Part shown: one piece after another, positions 27,729 to 36,457 of the stretch
Layout of the letters: every line of letters starts with the position of its first letter
Numbering within the stretch: position 1 is the stretch's first letter
Assembly (NCBI GenBank): GCA_934437985.1
Contig: CAKSBI010000002.1
Location: 55,159-119,158, forward strand
Origin: an uncultured Lachnospiraceae bacterium
GTDB taxonomy: Bacteria > Bacillota > Clostridia > Lachnospirales > Lachnospiraceae
Length of the DNA stretch: 64,000 nucleotides
Reading direction: 5' to 3'
Notes under the pieces: generated by a model
Seen by the model: the letters and a program-made list of their open reading frames with translations, nothing else
Database searches by the model: none
What the model was told of the DNA's origin: nothing
Translations under genes and position numbers: made by a program

Positions 27729-27757
27729 TTGACGTGGTGGTATAAGTGTGCTACTAT
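27729..27757 (+). promoter_or_regulatory. Strong promoter directly before a terminator hairpin
   Basis: TTGACG (27729-27734), a 17-base spacer and TACTAT (27752-27757) predict a start at about 27764. The transcript would meet the terminator at 27771-27807 at once, so this looks like a leader or attenuator for the LuxR-type gene at 27866, or a promoter for a very short RNA. Confidence 0.55.
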
Positions 27758-27770
27758 GTGAGACAAACAA

Positions 27771-27807
27771 AGGCAAGGGAGCCGTAAATAGTTCCCCTGC
27801 CTTTTTT
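27771..27807 (+). terminator. Rho-independent terminator after rubrerythrin
   Basis: AGGCAAGGGA (27771-27780) pairs with TCCCCTGCCT (27793-27802), with one mismatch, around a 12-base loop, followed by TTTTTT. Confidence 0.8.
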
Positions 27808-27865
27808 GTTACTTAAGAATTATCTGGAACCGCACATGCAAAGTCAGTAAAGGAAGTGAAGCCTG

Positions 27866-28615
27866 ATGAAAAGATTAGAGACTAACGACTGGATACTTCT
27901 GAATAATATTATATACAAAATATATACGACTGATAATTTTGATGAGATGAGATACGAGCTTCTGGAAAAGCTTAAGATGGTTCTTGATTATGACAGTGCA
28001 GACTTTTACCTTGCATCAGAAGAACCGGGAAAGCTTTTATGCAGGCCTGTAACATATAACTGTGATATGGATCTGTCAGAGATGTACGAGGACCTGGATT
28101 ACAGCAGGGGCATAGTTAACAGTGGAAAGATGCTTATATACAGGGAATCAGACATAATATCAGACGAGACGAGGGTAGAGACAGATTACTACAAAAAAGT
28201 GTACAAGCCTAATAACTGGCACTATGCATTACAGATAGTTATTGCCAGACACAAAAAGTTCCTTGGTGCAATAACATTTTACAGGACAATAGGAAAGGCT
28301 GATTTTCAATATGATGACATATTCATACTTGATATGTTAAAGGACCATCTGGCATACAGACTTGACCATTATATGAAAAATGGGGATATGGCATCAGAGA
28401 AGCTTACGATAACGGAAGCAGTATATAAGTATGAGCTCACAAGAAGGGAACACACAGTGCTTGAGCTTCTCATGTCTGGAAAAAATGCAACAGAGATTTG
28501 TGATGAACTGGTAATTGCACCTAATACCCTGAAGAAGCACATTTTGAACATATACAGAAAGCTGGGAATAAAAAGCAGGGTTCAGCTATTTAAGATGATA
28601 AAGGAATTTGAGTAG
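27866..28615 (+). CDS. LuxR-family regulator with GAF-like sensor domain
   Basis: A 249-residue cytoplasmic protein. Residues about 1-170 look like a GAF/PAS-type sensor (LEKLKMVLDYDSADFYLAS...ALQIVIARHKKFLGAITFYR). The last 60 residues are a LuxR/GerE helix-turn-helix (YELTRREHTVLELLMSGKNATEICDELVIAPNTLKKHILNIYRKLGIKSRVQL). No receiver-domain phosphorylation motif is seen, so it probably answers a small ligand or redox signal directly. It sits 97 bases upstream of the P-II/Pot operon on the same strand and may control it. It also stands behind an unusual promoter-terminator leader. AGGAAGTGA lies upstream of the ATG. Confidence 0.8.
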   Translation: MKRLETNDWILLNNIIYKIYTTDNFDEMRYELLEKLKMVLDYDSADFYLASEEPGKLLCRPVTYNCDMDLSEMYEDLDYSRGIVNSGKMLIYRESDIISDETRVETDYYKKVYKPNNWHYALQIVIARHKKFLGAITFYRTIGKADFQYDDIFILDMLKDHLAYRLDHYMKNGDMASEKLTITEAVYKYELTRREHTVLELLMSGKNATEICDELVIAPNTLKKHILNIYRKLGIKSRVQLFKMIKEFE

Positions 28616-28712
28616 GCCGTATGTTTCACTGATATTGGCTTACCTGTAAAATAATTCCATTAATCATATTTAATAGATATAAAATGATACAACCAAAAGG
28701 GGAGGAATTGTT

Positions 28713-29072
28713 ATGAAAGAATTAATTATGGTAATAAGACCTGAAAAGCTTGAAGACATTAAGAATATTCTTGATGAGGTTAATTGTGGTGGTATGACAC
28801 TCTATACTGCAATGGGCTGTGGTACACAGAAGGGTGTTACAACTGATGAAGCTAATTCGGTAAACGAGATAAAGGGATTCAAGACAACGATTAATCTTCT
28901 TCCAAAGGTAAAGGTTGAGGTTGTAGTCGATGATAAGGAAGTTGAAAAGATCATTGAGCGTGTCAGGGAGACATGCGCAACAGACCATGTTGGTGATGGA
29001 AAGATATTTATCAGGAATATAGAGGACGTTGTCAGAATAAGAACCGGTGAGAGAGGTACAAAAGCATTATAG
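28713..29072 (+). CDS. P-II family (GlnB-like) regulatory protein with atypical T-loop
   Basis: A 119-residue protein; P-II proteins are usually about 112. It begins MKELIMVIRPEKLEDIKNIL and carries the C-terminal signature TDHVGDGKIFIRNIEDVVRIRTGE, which corresponds to the P-II ATP/2-oxoglutarate binding segment TGKxGDGKIFV. The T-loop between QKG and LPKVKVEVVV is about 7 residues longer than in E. coli GlnB and has no Tyr at the uridylylation position; it contains TTDEANSVNEIKGF instead. It therefore probably signals by ligand binding only, in the manner of NifI-like proteins. AGGGGAGG precedes the ATG. Only 26 bases separate it from potA, so its partner may be the polyamine transporter rather than AmtB or GlnA; that is inference. 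Confidence 0.88.
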   Translation: MKELIMVIRPEKLEDIKNILDEVNCGGMTLYTAMGCGTQKGVTTDEANSVNEIKGFKTTINLLPKVKVEVVVDDKEVEKIIERVRETCATDHVGDGKIFIRNIEDVVRIRTGERGTKAL

Positions 29073-29098
29073 TACACAGAACAAGCGAGGTGATACCT

Positions 29099-30208
29099 AT
29101 GGGAAAGATTGTTGAGATAGAGGGCGTAAATAAGTTATACGGCAGCAATCATGTTGTAAAAGACCTTAACCTTACAATAGATGAAGGAGAATTCCTCACA
29201 CTGCTTGGCTCTTCCGGCTGTGGCAAGACAACAACACTCAGGATGATTGCAGGATTTGAGGAACCGACTACCGGAAGCATAAAGGTTGAGGGTGAATCCA
29301 TTGAGGAAAAGGAACCATTTGAGAGAAACGTCAATACCGTATTTCAGACATACGCATTATTTCCCCATAAAACAATATATGACAATATAGCATATGGGCT
29401 TAAGATGCAGAAGGTTCCTAAAAAGGAGATAAAGCAGCGTGTTCTTGAGATGATGGATATGGTACAGCTTAATGGTTTTGAAAAGAGATATCCGTCGCAG
29501 CTTTCAGGAGGCCAGAAGCAGAGAGTTGCAATTGCAAGGGCGCTGATCAACAGACCAAGAGTACTGCTTCTTGATGAACCGCTTGGGGCACTGGACCTTA
29601 AGCTTAGAAAGCAGATGCAGCTTGAGCTTAAGCGGCTTCAGAAGAAGCTTAATATAACATTCATATATGTAACACATGATCAGGAGGAAGCACTTACAAT
29701 GAGTGACAGAATCGCAGTAATGAACAGCGGTGTCATTGAACAGCTTGCAACTCCGCATGAGATATATGAGAAGCCGAAGACAAGATTCGTTGCAACATTT
29801 ATCGGTGAGACCAATATATATGATGGGTGTATTACCAATATTACAGACGGTGTTGCAACAATGACACTTGAAAATGGTGCCGTTAAGGTTCAGTGCCCGG
29901 ATGATTTCAGGCTGCTTGAATATGCAACAATATCCGTAAGGCCTGAAAAGATGAGATTTGAGACAAAGCCGGTTGAAGGCTTCGAGCTTGTTGCACAGGT
30001 TAAGGACTATGTATATGTAGGTTCTGTATTAAAATGTATCGTATCCCTCCCTAATGGAAATGAGCTTAAGATAGAAAGACTGGCGGGACAGGAGCTTCCA
30101 CCTGTTGGAAGCAGGTGCTATCCATACTGGAGGCCGGAGGATGCGGTACTTATCCATAATGAAAGCCATTACATATTTGAACAGTTAAACAATATCAAAC
30201 TTGCATAG
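29099..30208 (+). CDS. potA: Spermidine/putrescine ABC transporter ATP-binding protein PotA
   Basis: A 369-residue ABC ATPase. Walker A is LLGSSGCGKTTTLRMIAG, the signature is LSGGQKQRVAIARAL, and Walker B is RVLLLDEPLGALD, with THDQEEALTMSDRIAVM as the H-loop. A C-terminal TOBE-type domain (YATISVRPEKMRFE) regulates the CUT/PotA subfamily. Start ATG 29099 has GAGGTG 6 bases upstream. Operon order P-II, potA, potB, potC, potD with short gaps supports polyamine uptake. Glycine betaine or other cations are conceivable, but the PotB/C/D neighbours agree with polyamines. Confidence 0.92.
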   Translation: MGKIVEIEGVNKLYGSNHVVKDLNLTIDEGEFLTLLGSSGCGKTTTLRMIAGFEEPTTGSIKVEGESIEEKEPFERNVNTVFQTYALFPHKTIYDNIAYGLKMQKVPKKEIKQRVLEMMDMVQLNGFEKRYPSQLSGGQKQRVAIARALINRPRVLLLDEPLGALDLKLRKQMQLELKRLQKKLNITFIYVTHDQEEALTMSDRIAVMNSGVIEQLATPHEIYEKPKTRFVATFIGETNIYDGCITNITDGVATMTLENGAVKVQCPDDFRLLEYATISVRPEKMRFETKPVEGFELVAQVKDYVYVGSVLKCIVSLPNGNELKIERLAGQELPPVGSRCYPYWRPEDAVLIHNESHYIFEQLNNIKLA

Positions 30209-30221
30209 GGGGGTGGCGTCC

Positions 30222-31100
30222 ATGAAAAGGAAAAGATCAAGACATGAATTCAGGGCTAACACCCTGCCGGCAATTCTTATGGTAGGCCCGGTGACACTTA
30301 TAATGGTGCTGCTTATAGCGGTTCCGCTTATATACGTCGGCGTTATGAGCTTTTGTTCCCTGGATGAGTATTATAATGTAACATTTGACTTTACCCTTGC
30401 TAATTATTCAAGATTATTCAATCCTGACTATATGAAAATCTATGCACAGTCTATTGTTATCGCACTTGTTACAACAATACTGTGTATACTGGCCGGTTAT
30501 CCGTTTTCATATTTTATTGCAAGAACGAAAAGTAAGAATAAAAAGATATTATATATGCTTGTTATCATTCCGTTTTGGACCAATTCACTTATAAGGATAT
30601 ACGGCTGGAGGTCATTTCTTGGAACTAACGGCTGGGTCAATGGAATATTACAGGCACTGGGACTTGTTAATACGCCTGTAGATCTCCTGTATAAGCAGGG
30701 TACAACAATACTCGGTATGGTTTACTGCCTGATACCATTCATGATACTTCCGCTGTATACAGCAATAGAAAAGCTTGACACATCGCTGCTTGAGGCTTCT
30801 TCAGACCTTGGTGCAAGACCTGTGGAAACATTCTTTGAGGTAATTCTGCCACTTACATCAAGCGGAATATTTTCAGGAAGCCTGATGGTGTTCATCCCAT
30901 GTCTTGGATACTTCTTCGTATCAGATATCTTAGGCGGAGGTAATTCGGACGTTATCGGTAACCTGATCGAGAGGCAGTTCCAGAGTGGTAACAACTGGCC
31001 GCTTGGTGCCGCGTTGTCGATCATATTAATTATCATAACGCTTATACTTGTAAAGATATATCAGAGACTTGGTGGAGACATGGATTCGTTAGGGGTATAG
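30222..31100 (+). CDS. potB: Spermidine/putrescine ABC transporter permease PotB
   Basis: A 292-residue membrane protein with six helices and the permease EAA loop: TSLLEASSDLGARPVETFFEVILPLT, which docks on PotA. Typical PotB segments are PFWTNSLIRIYGWRSFLG and CLIPFMILPLYTAIEKLD. ATG 30222 is chosen because a run of G's ending 5 bases before it (GGGGGGTGG) is a strong ribosome site. It begins 14 bases after potA and ends 10 bases before potC. Confidence 0.92.
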   Translation: MKRKRSRHEFRANTLPAILMVGPVTLIMVLLIAVPLIYVGVMSFCSLDEYYNVTFDFTLANYSRLFNPDYMKIYAQSIVIALVTTILCILAGYPFSYFIARTKSKNKKILYMLVIIPFWTNSLIRIYGWRSFLGTNGWVNGILQALGLVNTPVDLLYKQGTTILGMVYCLIPFMILPLYTAIEKLDTSLLEASSDLGARPVETFFEVILPLTSSGIFSGSLMVFIPCLGYFFVSDILGGGNSDVIGNLIERQFQSGNNWPLGAALSIILIIITLILVKIYQRLGGDMDSLGV

Positions 31101-31110
31101 GAGGTGCGGT

Positions 31111-31917
31111 ATGAAGAGACAGACTAAAGTTAAGAGAAAAAAGAGATTCAGTGTAGTGTTCTGTACGCTGGTGTATGCATTCTTATTCATGCCAATACTT
31201 GTTATCGTTGTTAACTCATTCAATGCGACAACAACAAAACCATATATGAGCTGGAAGGGTTTTACGCTTGACTGGTATTCAAAGCTCTGGGATAACAGTT
31301 CTTTGCTGGAAGCATTTGGCAACACAATGATAATTGCCCTTATAAGTACGGTGCTTGCTACTATAATAGGAACTCTGGCTGCTATAGGAATGTATAAGTA
31401 CAGGTTCAGGGGCAGAAAAGTAATTGATGCCCTTTTGTACATACCTGTTGTAATACCTGAAATCGTCCTTGGTATTGCGCTTCTGACTATATTCGCTAAG
31501 GTTAATATACCGAGGGGAATGATAACCCTTATACTTGCACATGTTACATTTTGTATTCCATTTGTAATATTCAATGTGCGGGCAAGGCTTTCAGGTTATG
31601 ATAACTCGATTGAAGAGGCGAGTATGGATCTTGGAGCCAACAGACTTGTCACATTTTTTGAGATAACACTTCCAATACTGGCACCGGGTATCTTAGGCGG
31701 TGCGCTGCTTGCATTTACATTGTCTATTGATGATGTAATAATCAGCTACTTTGTATATGGCCAGACCAAGACATATCCGTTAAAGGTGATGGAAAGTGTA
31801 AAGAGCGGTGTTGCACCCGATGTTAATGCCCTTTCAACACTGATACTTATTGGAACCATTCTTTTTGTAGTCATTACGCAGAGCGGGTGGCTTGGTAAAA
31901 AGAAGTCAGATGGATGA
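31111..31917 (+). CDS. potC: Spermidine/putrescine ABC transporter permease PotC
   Basis: A 268-residue membrane protein with about six helices. The EAA loop is SIEEASMDLGANRLVTFFEITLPILAP. The LSIDDVIISYFVYG segment is typical of PotC. AGGAGGTG precedes the ATG. It lies between potB and the lipoprotein gene potD and completes the transmembrane pair. Confidence 0.92.
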   Translation: MKRQTKVKRKKRFSVVFCTLVYAFLFMPILVIVVNSFNATTTKPYMSWKGFTLDWYSKLWDNSSLLEAFGNTMIIALISTVLATIIGTLAAIGMYKYRFRGRKVIDALLYIPVVIPEIVLGIALLTIFAKVNIPRGMITLILAHVTFCIPFVIFNVRARLSGYDNSIEEASMDLGANRLVTFFEITLPILAPGILGGALLAFTLSIDDVIISYFVYGQTKTYPLKVMESVKSGVAPDVNALSTLILIGTILFVVITQSGWLGKKKSDG

Positions 31918-31972
31918 CCATTGGTTACTGTTAACAAAATTACATAAAACAAAATAACCGGGAGGGATTGCT

Positions 31973-33022
31973 ATGAAGAAGAAAATTATGGGACTAATTA
32001 TGATTATGGCACTTGTTGTATGTATGATTCCAGGCTGTGGTGGAAAGGAAGCCGCCAATGGTGAGCTTAATCTGTTTGTCTGGACGGAGTATGTCTCTGA
32101 ATCAGCAATAGCGGCATTTGAAGATGAGACAGGAATTAAGGTTAACGTGTCTACATATTCATCAAATGAGGATATGCTTTCCAAGTTAAAATCAGAGTCA
32201 GAGGGCGCATATGACGTAATTCTTCCAAGTGATTATGCAGTGGAGAATCTTATTGCACAGGACAAACTGGAAAAACTTGATAAGGAAGCCCTGCCAAATG
32301 TAAAGAATATCGACGAAACATTTCTTGACCAGTCATTTGACCCCGGAAATGTATATTCAATGCCATATGAAGGTGGTGTTGCATGTATAGCCGTTAATAA
32401 GTCAAAGGTTAATAAGGATATTAAGTCTTATGCAGACCTGTTTGACCCTGAGCTGAAGGATCAGATAGTTGTGCTTGACGATTACAGGGCTGTTATCGGT
32501 ATGACTGAAAAGAGTATGGGGCTTTCAATGAATGAGACTGACCCGGATACTTTGAAAAATGTAGAGGATAAGCTGCTGACCCTTAAGAGCAATGTTAAGC
32601 TGTTCGATTCGGATTCACCAAAGTCTGCACTTATTGCCGGTGACTGTTCTGTCGGAATGGTATGGTCGGCTGAGGTTGCCCTTTCTATGGATGAGAACCC
32701 GGATATCGAGATTGTATATCCGTCAGAGGGTGCATATGTATTCCTTGACAACTGGGTAGTCCCGAAGGGGGCAAAGAACTATGACAATGCAATGAAGTTT
32801 ATTAATTATATGCTTTCAGCCGATGCGGCGAAGATGAATATTGAGGACTTCCCATATCTGTGTCCTAACAAGGCGGCACTTGACCTGATGGGAGAGGATT
32901 ATACCAGTAACACAGCTAAAAATGTTCCAAAGGATGTTATATCAGGTGGAGAGTATATCAAGTATCTTGATTCAGATACCCTTAAGCTGTATGACGAAAT
33001 GTGGACAAAGCTTAAAGAGTGA
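31973..33022 (+). CDS. potD: Spermidine/putrescine-binding lipoprotein PotD
   Basis: A 349-residue substrate-binding protein. The N-terminus is a lipoprotein signal peptide with the lipobox IPGCGG, so Cys about 22 is the lipidated residue. The mature part starts with NLFVWTEYVSESAIAAFEDETGIKVNV, the standard opening of PotD/PotF, followed by YDVILPSDYAVENLI and FLDNWVVPKGAKNYDNAMKFINYML. The cell-surface location and the order potABCD match the family. GGGAGGG lies before the ATG. Confidence 0.92.
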   Translation: MKKKIMGLIMIMALVVCMIPGCGGKEAANGELNLFVWTEYVSESAIAAFEDETGIKVNVSTYSSNEDMLSKLKSESEGAYDVILPSDYAVENLIAQDKLEKLDKEALPNVKNIDETFLDQSFDPGNVYSMPYEGGVACIAVNKSKVNKDIKSYADLFDPELKDQIVVLDDYRAVIGMTEKSMGLSMNETDPDTLKNVEDKLLTLKSNVKLFDSDSPKSALIAGDCSVGMVWSAEVALSMDENPDIEIVYPSEGAYVFLDNWVVPKGAKNYDNAMKFINYMLSADAAKMNIEDFPYLCPNKAALDLMGEDYTSNTAKNVPKDVISGGEYIKYLDSDTLKLYDEMWTKLKE

Positions 33023-33046
33023 TAGTAAGGTCTGGAGGTCTTTGAT

Positions 33047-34204
33047 ATGAGTTATCCAAATATTGATTTTTTATACCTTAATGAAGAAGATATGATAAAG
33101 GCCGGTGTGCTTGATGCCGGCAGGTGCATTGAGACAATGAGGGATACAATGTCCCTGTTTGGCAAGAAGGATTTCCTGCTTGGGGGGCCAAAGGCTGATG
33201 AGCATGGGCTGCAGATGAATTTTCCACAGAAGTCTGATATTGAAGGCTTTCCACTTGATGATGGGCCTGACAGAAGATTTATGGCAATGCCTGCATACCT
33301 TGGCGGGAGATTCCACATAGCAGGCCAGAAGTTCTACGGCTCTAACAGTCATAATTCGGAACTGGGACTTCCAAGGTCGATTCTTATGGTAACGCTTTCA
33401 GATGTTGATACCGGGGCACCAAAAGCCATCATGTCGGCAAATCTTTTGTCGGCAATGCGTACCGGTGCAATGCCTGCAATGGCGGCAGGTTACCTTGCTA
33501 ACAGGGATTCAAGAGTTCTGTCCCTTATAGGACCGGGCGTGATCAATAAATGTGCACTCATGTGTTACATGGAGGTTCTTCCGGACATAAAGGTTATTAA
33601 GCTCAGGGGCAGCAGTAAGAATTCAAAGACAGCCCTTGAGATGAAAAGGTTTATAGAAGAAAAGTATCCGCAGGTAGAGCAGATAATTCTGTGTGACAGC
33701 CTTAAGGAAGCCTGCGAAGACGCTGATGTAGTATCAGAGGCTATGTCAGTGACAAAAGAGAATATGGAAGAATTCAGGCTTGAGTGGTTCAAAAAAGGTG
33801 CTGCGGTATTCAGTATGGGTTCATTCCTGTACAGAAAATACGAAGACTTTACCAATACTGTCATGGTAGTGGATAATTACGGAATGTACAAAAAGTACCT
33901 GAGTAACTTTATTGCCAGGGGACCTGTTGATGAATTTGGCAATAAAAGGGAATGGGTAATAATGGGAATACATTTTGTGCATCTTGTTGAATCCGGTGTG
34001 ATTCCGAGAGAAGATGTCATCAACCTCAGTGACCTTGTTAATGGCAAGGCTGCCGGACGTAAGTCACATGATGATATCGTCATGTGTTCAATAGGCGGCA
34101 TGCCGTTAGAGGATCTTTCATGGGGCTTTGACTGCTATGAAAGTGCAAAGAAGCTTGGAATTGGAACAAGCCTGAATCTGTGGAGTAAGCCATTTATGAA
34201 GTAA
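33047..34204 (+). CDS. Ornithine cyclodeaminase/mu-crystallin family protein
   Basis: A 385-residue cytoplasmic enzyme. The NAD-binding and core motifs of the family are visible: MSANLLSAMRTGAMPAMAAGYLANRDSRVLSLIGPGVINKCALMCY, and DVVSEAMSV followed by GSFLYR. It is longer than bacterial ornithine cyclodeaminase (about 330). Homologues of this longer type are often labelled tyramine oxidase subunit B in genomes, a name with weak support. GGAGGT is 7 bases before the ATG, and it lies 24 bases after potD in the same operon. The pairing with a polyamine transporter and a P-II protein suggests a role in ornithine or polyamine-derived amino acid metabolism, inferred from context. Confidence 0.8.
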   Translation: MSYPNIDFLYLNEEDMIKAGVLDAGRCIETMRDTMSLFGKKDFLLGGPKADEHGLQMNFPQKSDIEGFPLDDGPDRRFMAMPAYLGGRFHIAGQKFYGSNSHNSELGLPRSILMVTLSDVDTGAPKAIMSANLLSAMRTGAMPAMAAGYLANRDSRVLSLIGPGVINKCALMCYMEVLPDIKVIKLRGSSKNSKTALEMKRFIEEKYPQVEQIILCDSLKEACEDADVVSEAMSVTKENMEEFRLEWFKKGAAVFSMGSFLYRKYEDFTNTVMVVDNYGMYKKYLSNFIARGPVDEFGNKREWVIMGIHFVHLVESGVIPREDVINLSDLVNGKAAGRKSHDDIVMCSIGGMPLEDLSWGFDCYESAKKLGIGTSLNLWSKPFMK

Positions 34205-34326
34205 GCCCGGGGCAGTGAATACTGTAAAAAATTAAAAAACATGCATAACAGTAATTTATAGAGGGAAATATATGAATATATACTTTATGGAAATTCACTT
34301 ATATGTGAATATGGAAAGGTGATATT

Positions 34327-35112
34327 ATGAATATATTTCAGACTATATATAATAATACGAAGATAAGGTGCATGTTTGCGGTGTGTATGTGCCTGTGTAT
34401 TGCGGCTATGGTCCAGGTCATGGTTACAATGGCTTTTGCCAGGGAAACGGATATTACAGAAGCGTTTGCCATGGAGGACAATGTGGATATCAGAAAATGT
34501 AGTATTGAGGGGACTGCCTGTCTTAATGTTGACAGGCAGTCTTTTGACGAAAAAGCAGTTTTGCTTCTTGAAAATGTAACTGAAGCATTTGGCATGGAAC
34601 ATACAAAACAACAAGTGACATTTTCTGACAGAGATGGGTTCCCGTGTTATGTAACAGAGTGTAATACGGAAGAACTGGATTATCATGCTACGGTATCGTG
34701 GTCTGATAAGATGGACAGGGCTTATCTGCATTGCAGGATATATGTAAAGTCTTCCGCAGACAGAATGGTGCAGGCGTATAAAATGCTTGATTCTGTATTA
34801 CGGCAGGCAGAGAAAGCAGGGTATATCTCTGATAATATAATATATACGGCAGTTGAGGCTGACTGTGCCGGACGTATGAGTGAGAGTGACTGTGAGGAGT
34901 ATACAGATATAATGTTCGGGCGGCTTGGTGCAAAACGTATAACTGACGGGGGTACTGGTTATTACACGGTATATGGGTATACACCCGATATATCTAATAG
35001 TATACAGAGTAATGACAGAAGGATAAATGTACAGGCAAGCTATAGCTACGACGAGGAAAATGATGTAACAAGAATATGCCTTGGCTCGCCTGTACTTAAC
35101 ATGGATTACTAA
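34327..35112 (+). CDS. YwmB-like secreted protein
   Basis: A 261-residue protein with a membrane/signal segment (about residues 14-38, MFAVCMCLCIAAMVQVMVTMAFA) and an extracytoplasmic alpha/beta domain. The pattern fits the YwmB family of Firmicutes (TATA-box-binding-like fold): a first half around SWSDKMDRAYLHCRIYVKSSADRM and a second half around YVTEC/YTVYGYTPDI. Function of the family is not known; in Bacillus ywmB sits beside cell-wall genes. AGGTGA precedes the ATG. It ends 4 bases into the convergent gene on the other strand. Confidence 0.55.
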   Translation: MNIFQTIYNNTKIRCMFAVCMCLCIAAMVQVMVTMAFARETDITEAFAMEDNVDIRKCSIEGTACLNVDRQSFDEKAVLLLENVTEAFGMEHTKQQVTFSDRDGFPCYVTECNTEELDYHATVSWSDKMDRAYLHCRIYVKSSADRMVQAYKMLDSVLRQAEKAGYISDNIIYTAVEADCAGRMSESDCEEYTDIMFGRLGAKRITDGGTGYYTVYGYTPDISNSIQSNDRRINVQASYSYDEENDVTRICLGSPVLNMDY

Positions 35113-35423
35113 AAGCCCGGCTTCCAGCCGCATCTTCTATGGCGTCTGCACCGTCTTAGCATCATTTCATAAGTCATACATGGAAAGATATATGGTCTTG
35201 CCTCAGCAGGAATATCACAGGTATGGGCAACCCTGTTACACATGACGGCAATCTGTTCTTTGTCGGGATATGCATCGTACATAATGCTTCCCTCGCATTC
35301 CATTCTGTCGCATTCATCGCTCACAGCACGCTGAACCTGTAGGGCAGCAGCCGGCATAATTCCTCTCATATATCTGTAGTCATCAGAAACAATATCTTCA
35401 TATTCGTAATTAATGTCCTTCAT
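35109..35423 (-). CDS. Small conserved-looking protein of unknown function
   Basis: A 104-residue acidic-then-basic protein. The N-half is rich in Asp/Glu/Tyr (MKDINYEYEDIVSDDYRYMRG), and the tail is strongly basic with Cys (MLRRCRRHRRCGWKPGF). Four or five Cys are spread along it. No membrane segment or signal peptide is present. GGAGAT lies 6 bases before the ATG on the minus strand, so it is probably expressed. Its stop overlaps the end of the YwmB-like gene by 4 bases. I do not recognise the family; the Tyr/Cys content and basic tail would fit a small spore-associated protein, but that is a guess. Confidence 0.6.
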   Translation of the reverse strand: MKDINYEYEDIVSDDYRYMRGIMPAAALQVQRAVSDECDRMECEGSIMYDAYPDKEQIAVMCNRVAHTCDIPAEARPYIFPCMTYEMMLRRCRRHRRCGWKPGF

Positions 35424-35558
35424 ATTGCTATCTCCGGGATATTATCTTATAATATTATATGCATGTGGATATGGATTGCTATTGGATATAGAATATTATA
35501 TTCAGACTGCATATGGGAATCTGGTAGTAATTGGGCAATAGAGATGGGGGAAAAGTAT

Positions 35559-36415
35559 ATGATACAGTACTGCATGAACGAGCTTGTGTATACTGCACAT
35601 GAACCGCAGGGCAGTTATGTAACGGCAGACCTTACAGCGGAATTTATTTCACCATCCGGTGTGAAGCAGACTGTTAAGGGATTTTATGATGGGAATACAA
35701 CTGTCCGTGTTTTGAATTTTTCAGGTATCTTGAGGAATGCATTGAAGAACTTGATGGGATGGGAATACAGTGTGACCTTATTTTATTCCACCCATACGAC
35801 AGATGGGGCTTTGCTGACATGTCAGATACAGAGATTGATCTGTATCTTGATTATGTTATAAGAAGATTATCTGCCTATCCTAATGTATGGTGGAGTCTTG
35901 CCAATGAGTTTGACATAATGAAGTATGATATTAAGGTCTGGGAGCATATTGCTGAATATGTCAGCGGTAATGACCCATACGGACATCTTCTCAGTAACCA
36001 TAATTGTATTGCATTCTGGGATTTTGATAATGCCCACACATCACATATATGTCTGCAGATTAAGAGTGTGGATGATATTAACCATATGACAGAACGCTAT
36101 AATAAACCGGTAATGGTTGATGAGTGCTGTTATGAGGGCAACCTGCTATATGAATGGGGTAACATTTCAGGGTATGAGATGATGAGCCGTTTCTGGAAAT
36201 GCATTACGCTTGGCGGTTATTGTACCCATGGTGAGACGTTTTTAAGTGATGATGATATTCTATGGTGGTCAAAGGGTGGCATACTTAAGGGTGAAAGCCC
36301 GGCAAGAATCGCATTTCTCAGAAGTATTGTTGAACAGATAGGCGGACCGCTTACGTATTGTGGCAATGAATTTACAAGGAAAAGGTATGATGCGCTTCGT
36401 GCTGTAGCAATATGA
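35559..36415 (+). pseudogene. DUF5060/DUF4038-type glycosidase with internal deletion, frameshift and truncated C-terminus
   Basis: The first part (35559 to about 35716) reads ELVYTAHEPQGSYVTADLTAEF...GNTTVRV, the start of a DUF5060-type Ig domain. The second part, one frame over (about 35711-36415), reads FEFFRYLEECIEELDGMG, then CDLILFHPYDRWGFADM, PNVWWSLANEFDIM, KPVMVDECCYEG and GETFLSDDDILWW. That is the second half of a DUF4038-type (beta/alpha)8 glycosidase, with its Glu in ANEF and DECC. In intact relatives well over 100 residues lie between these parts, so a deletion with a frame change joined them near 35711. The C-terminal DUF5605-like domain is also missing. A GGGGG ribosome site precedes the ATG. 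Intact relatives cleave plant or bacterial polysaccharides; this copy should be inactive. Confidence 0.8.
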
Positions 36416-36457
36416 TGCAGAAGCTGTGGGAATAGTTATTATAGGAGAACGTATGTT

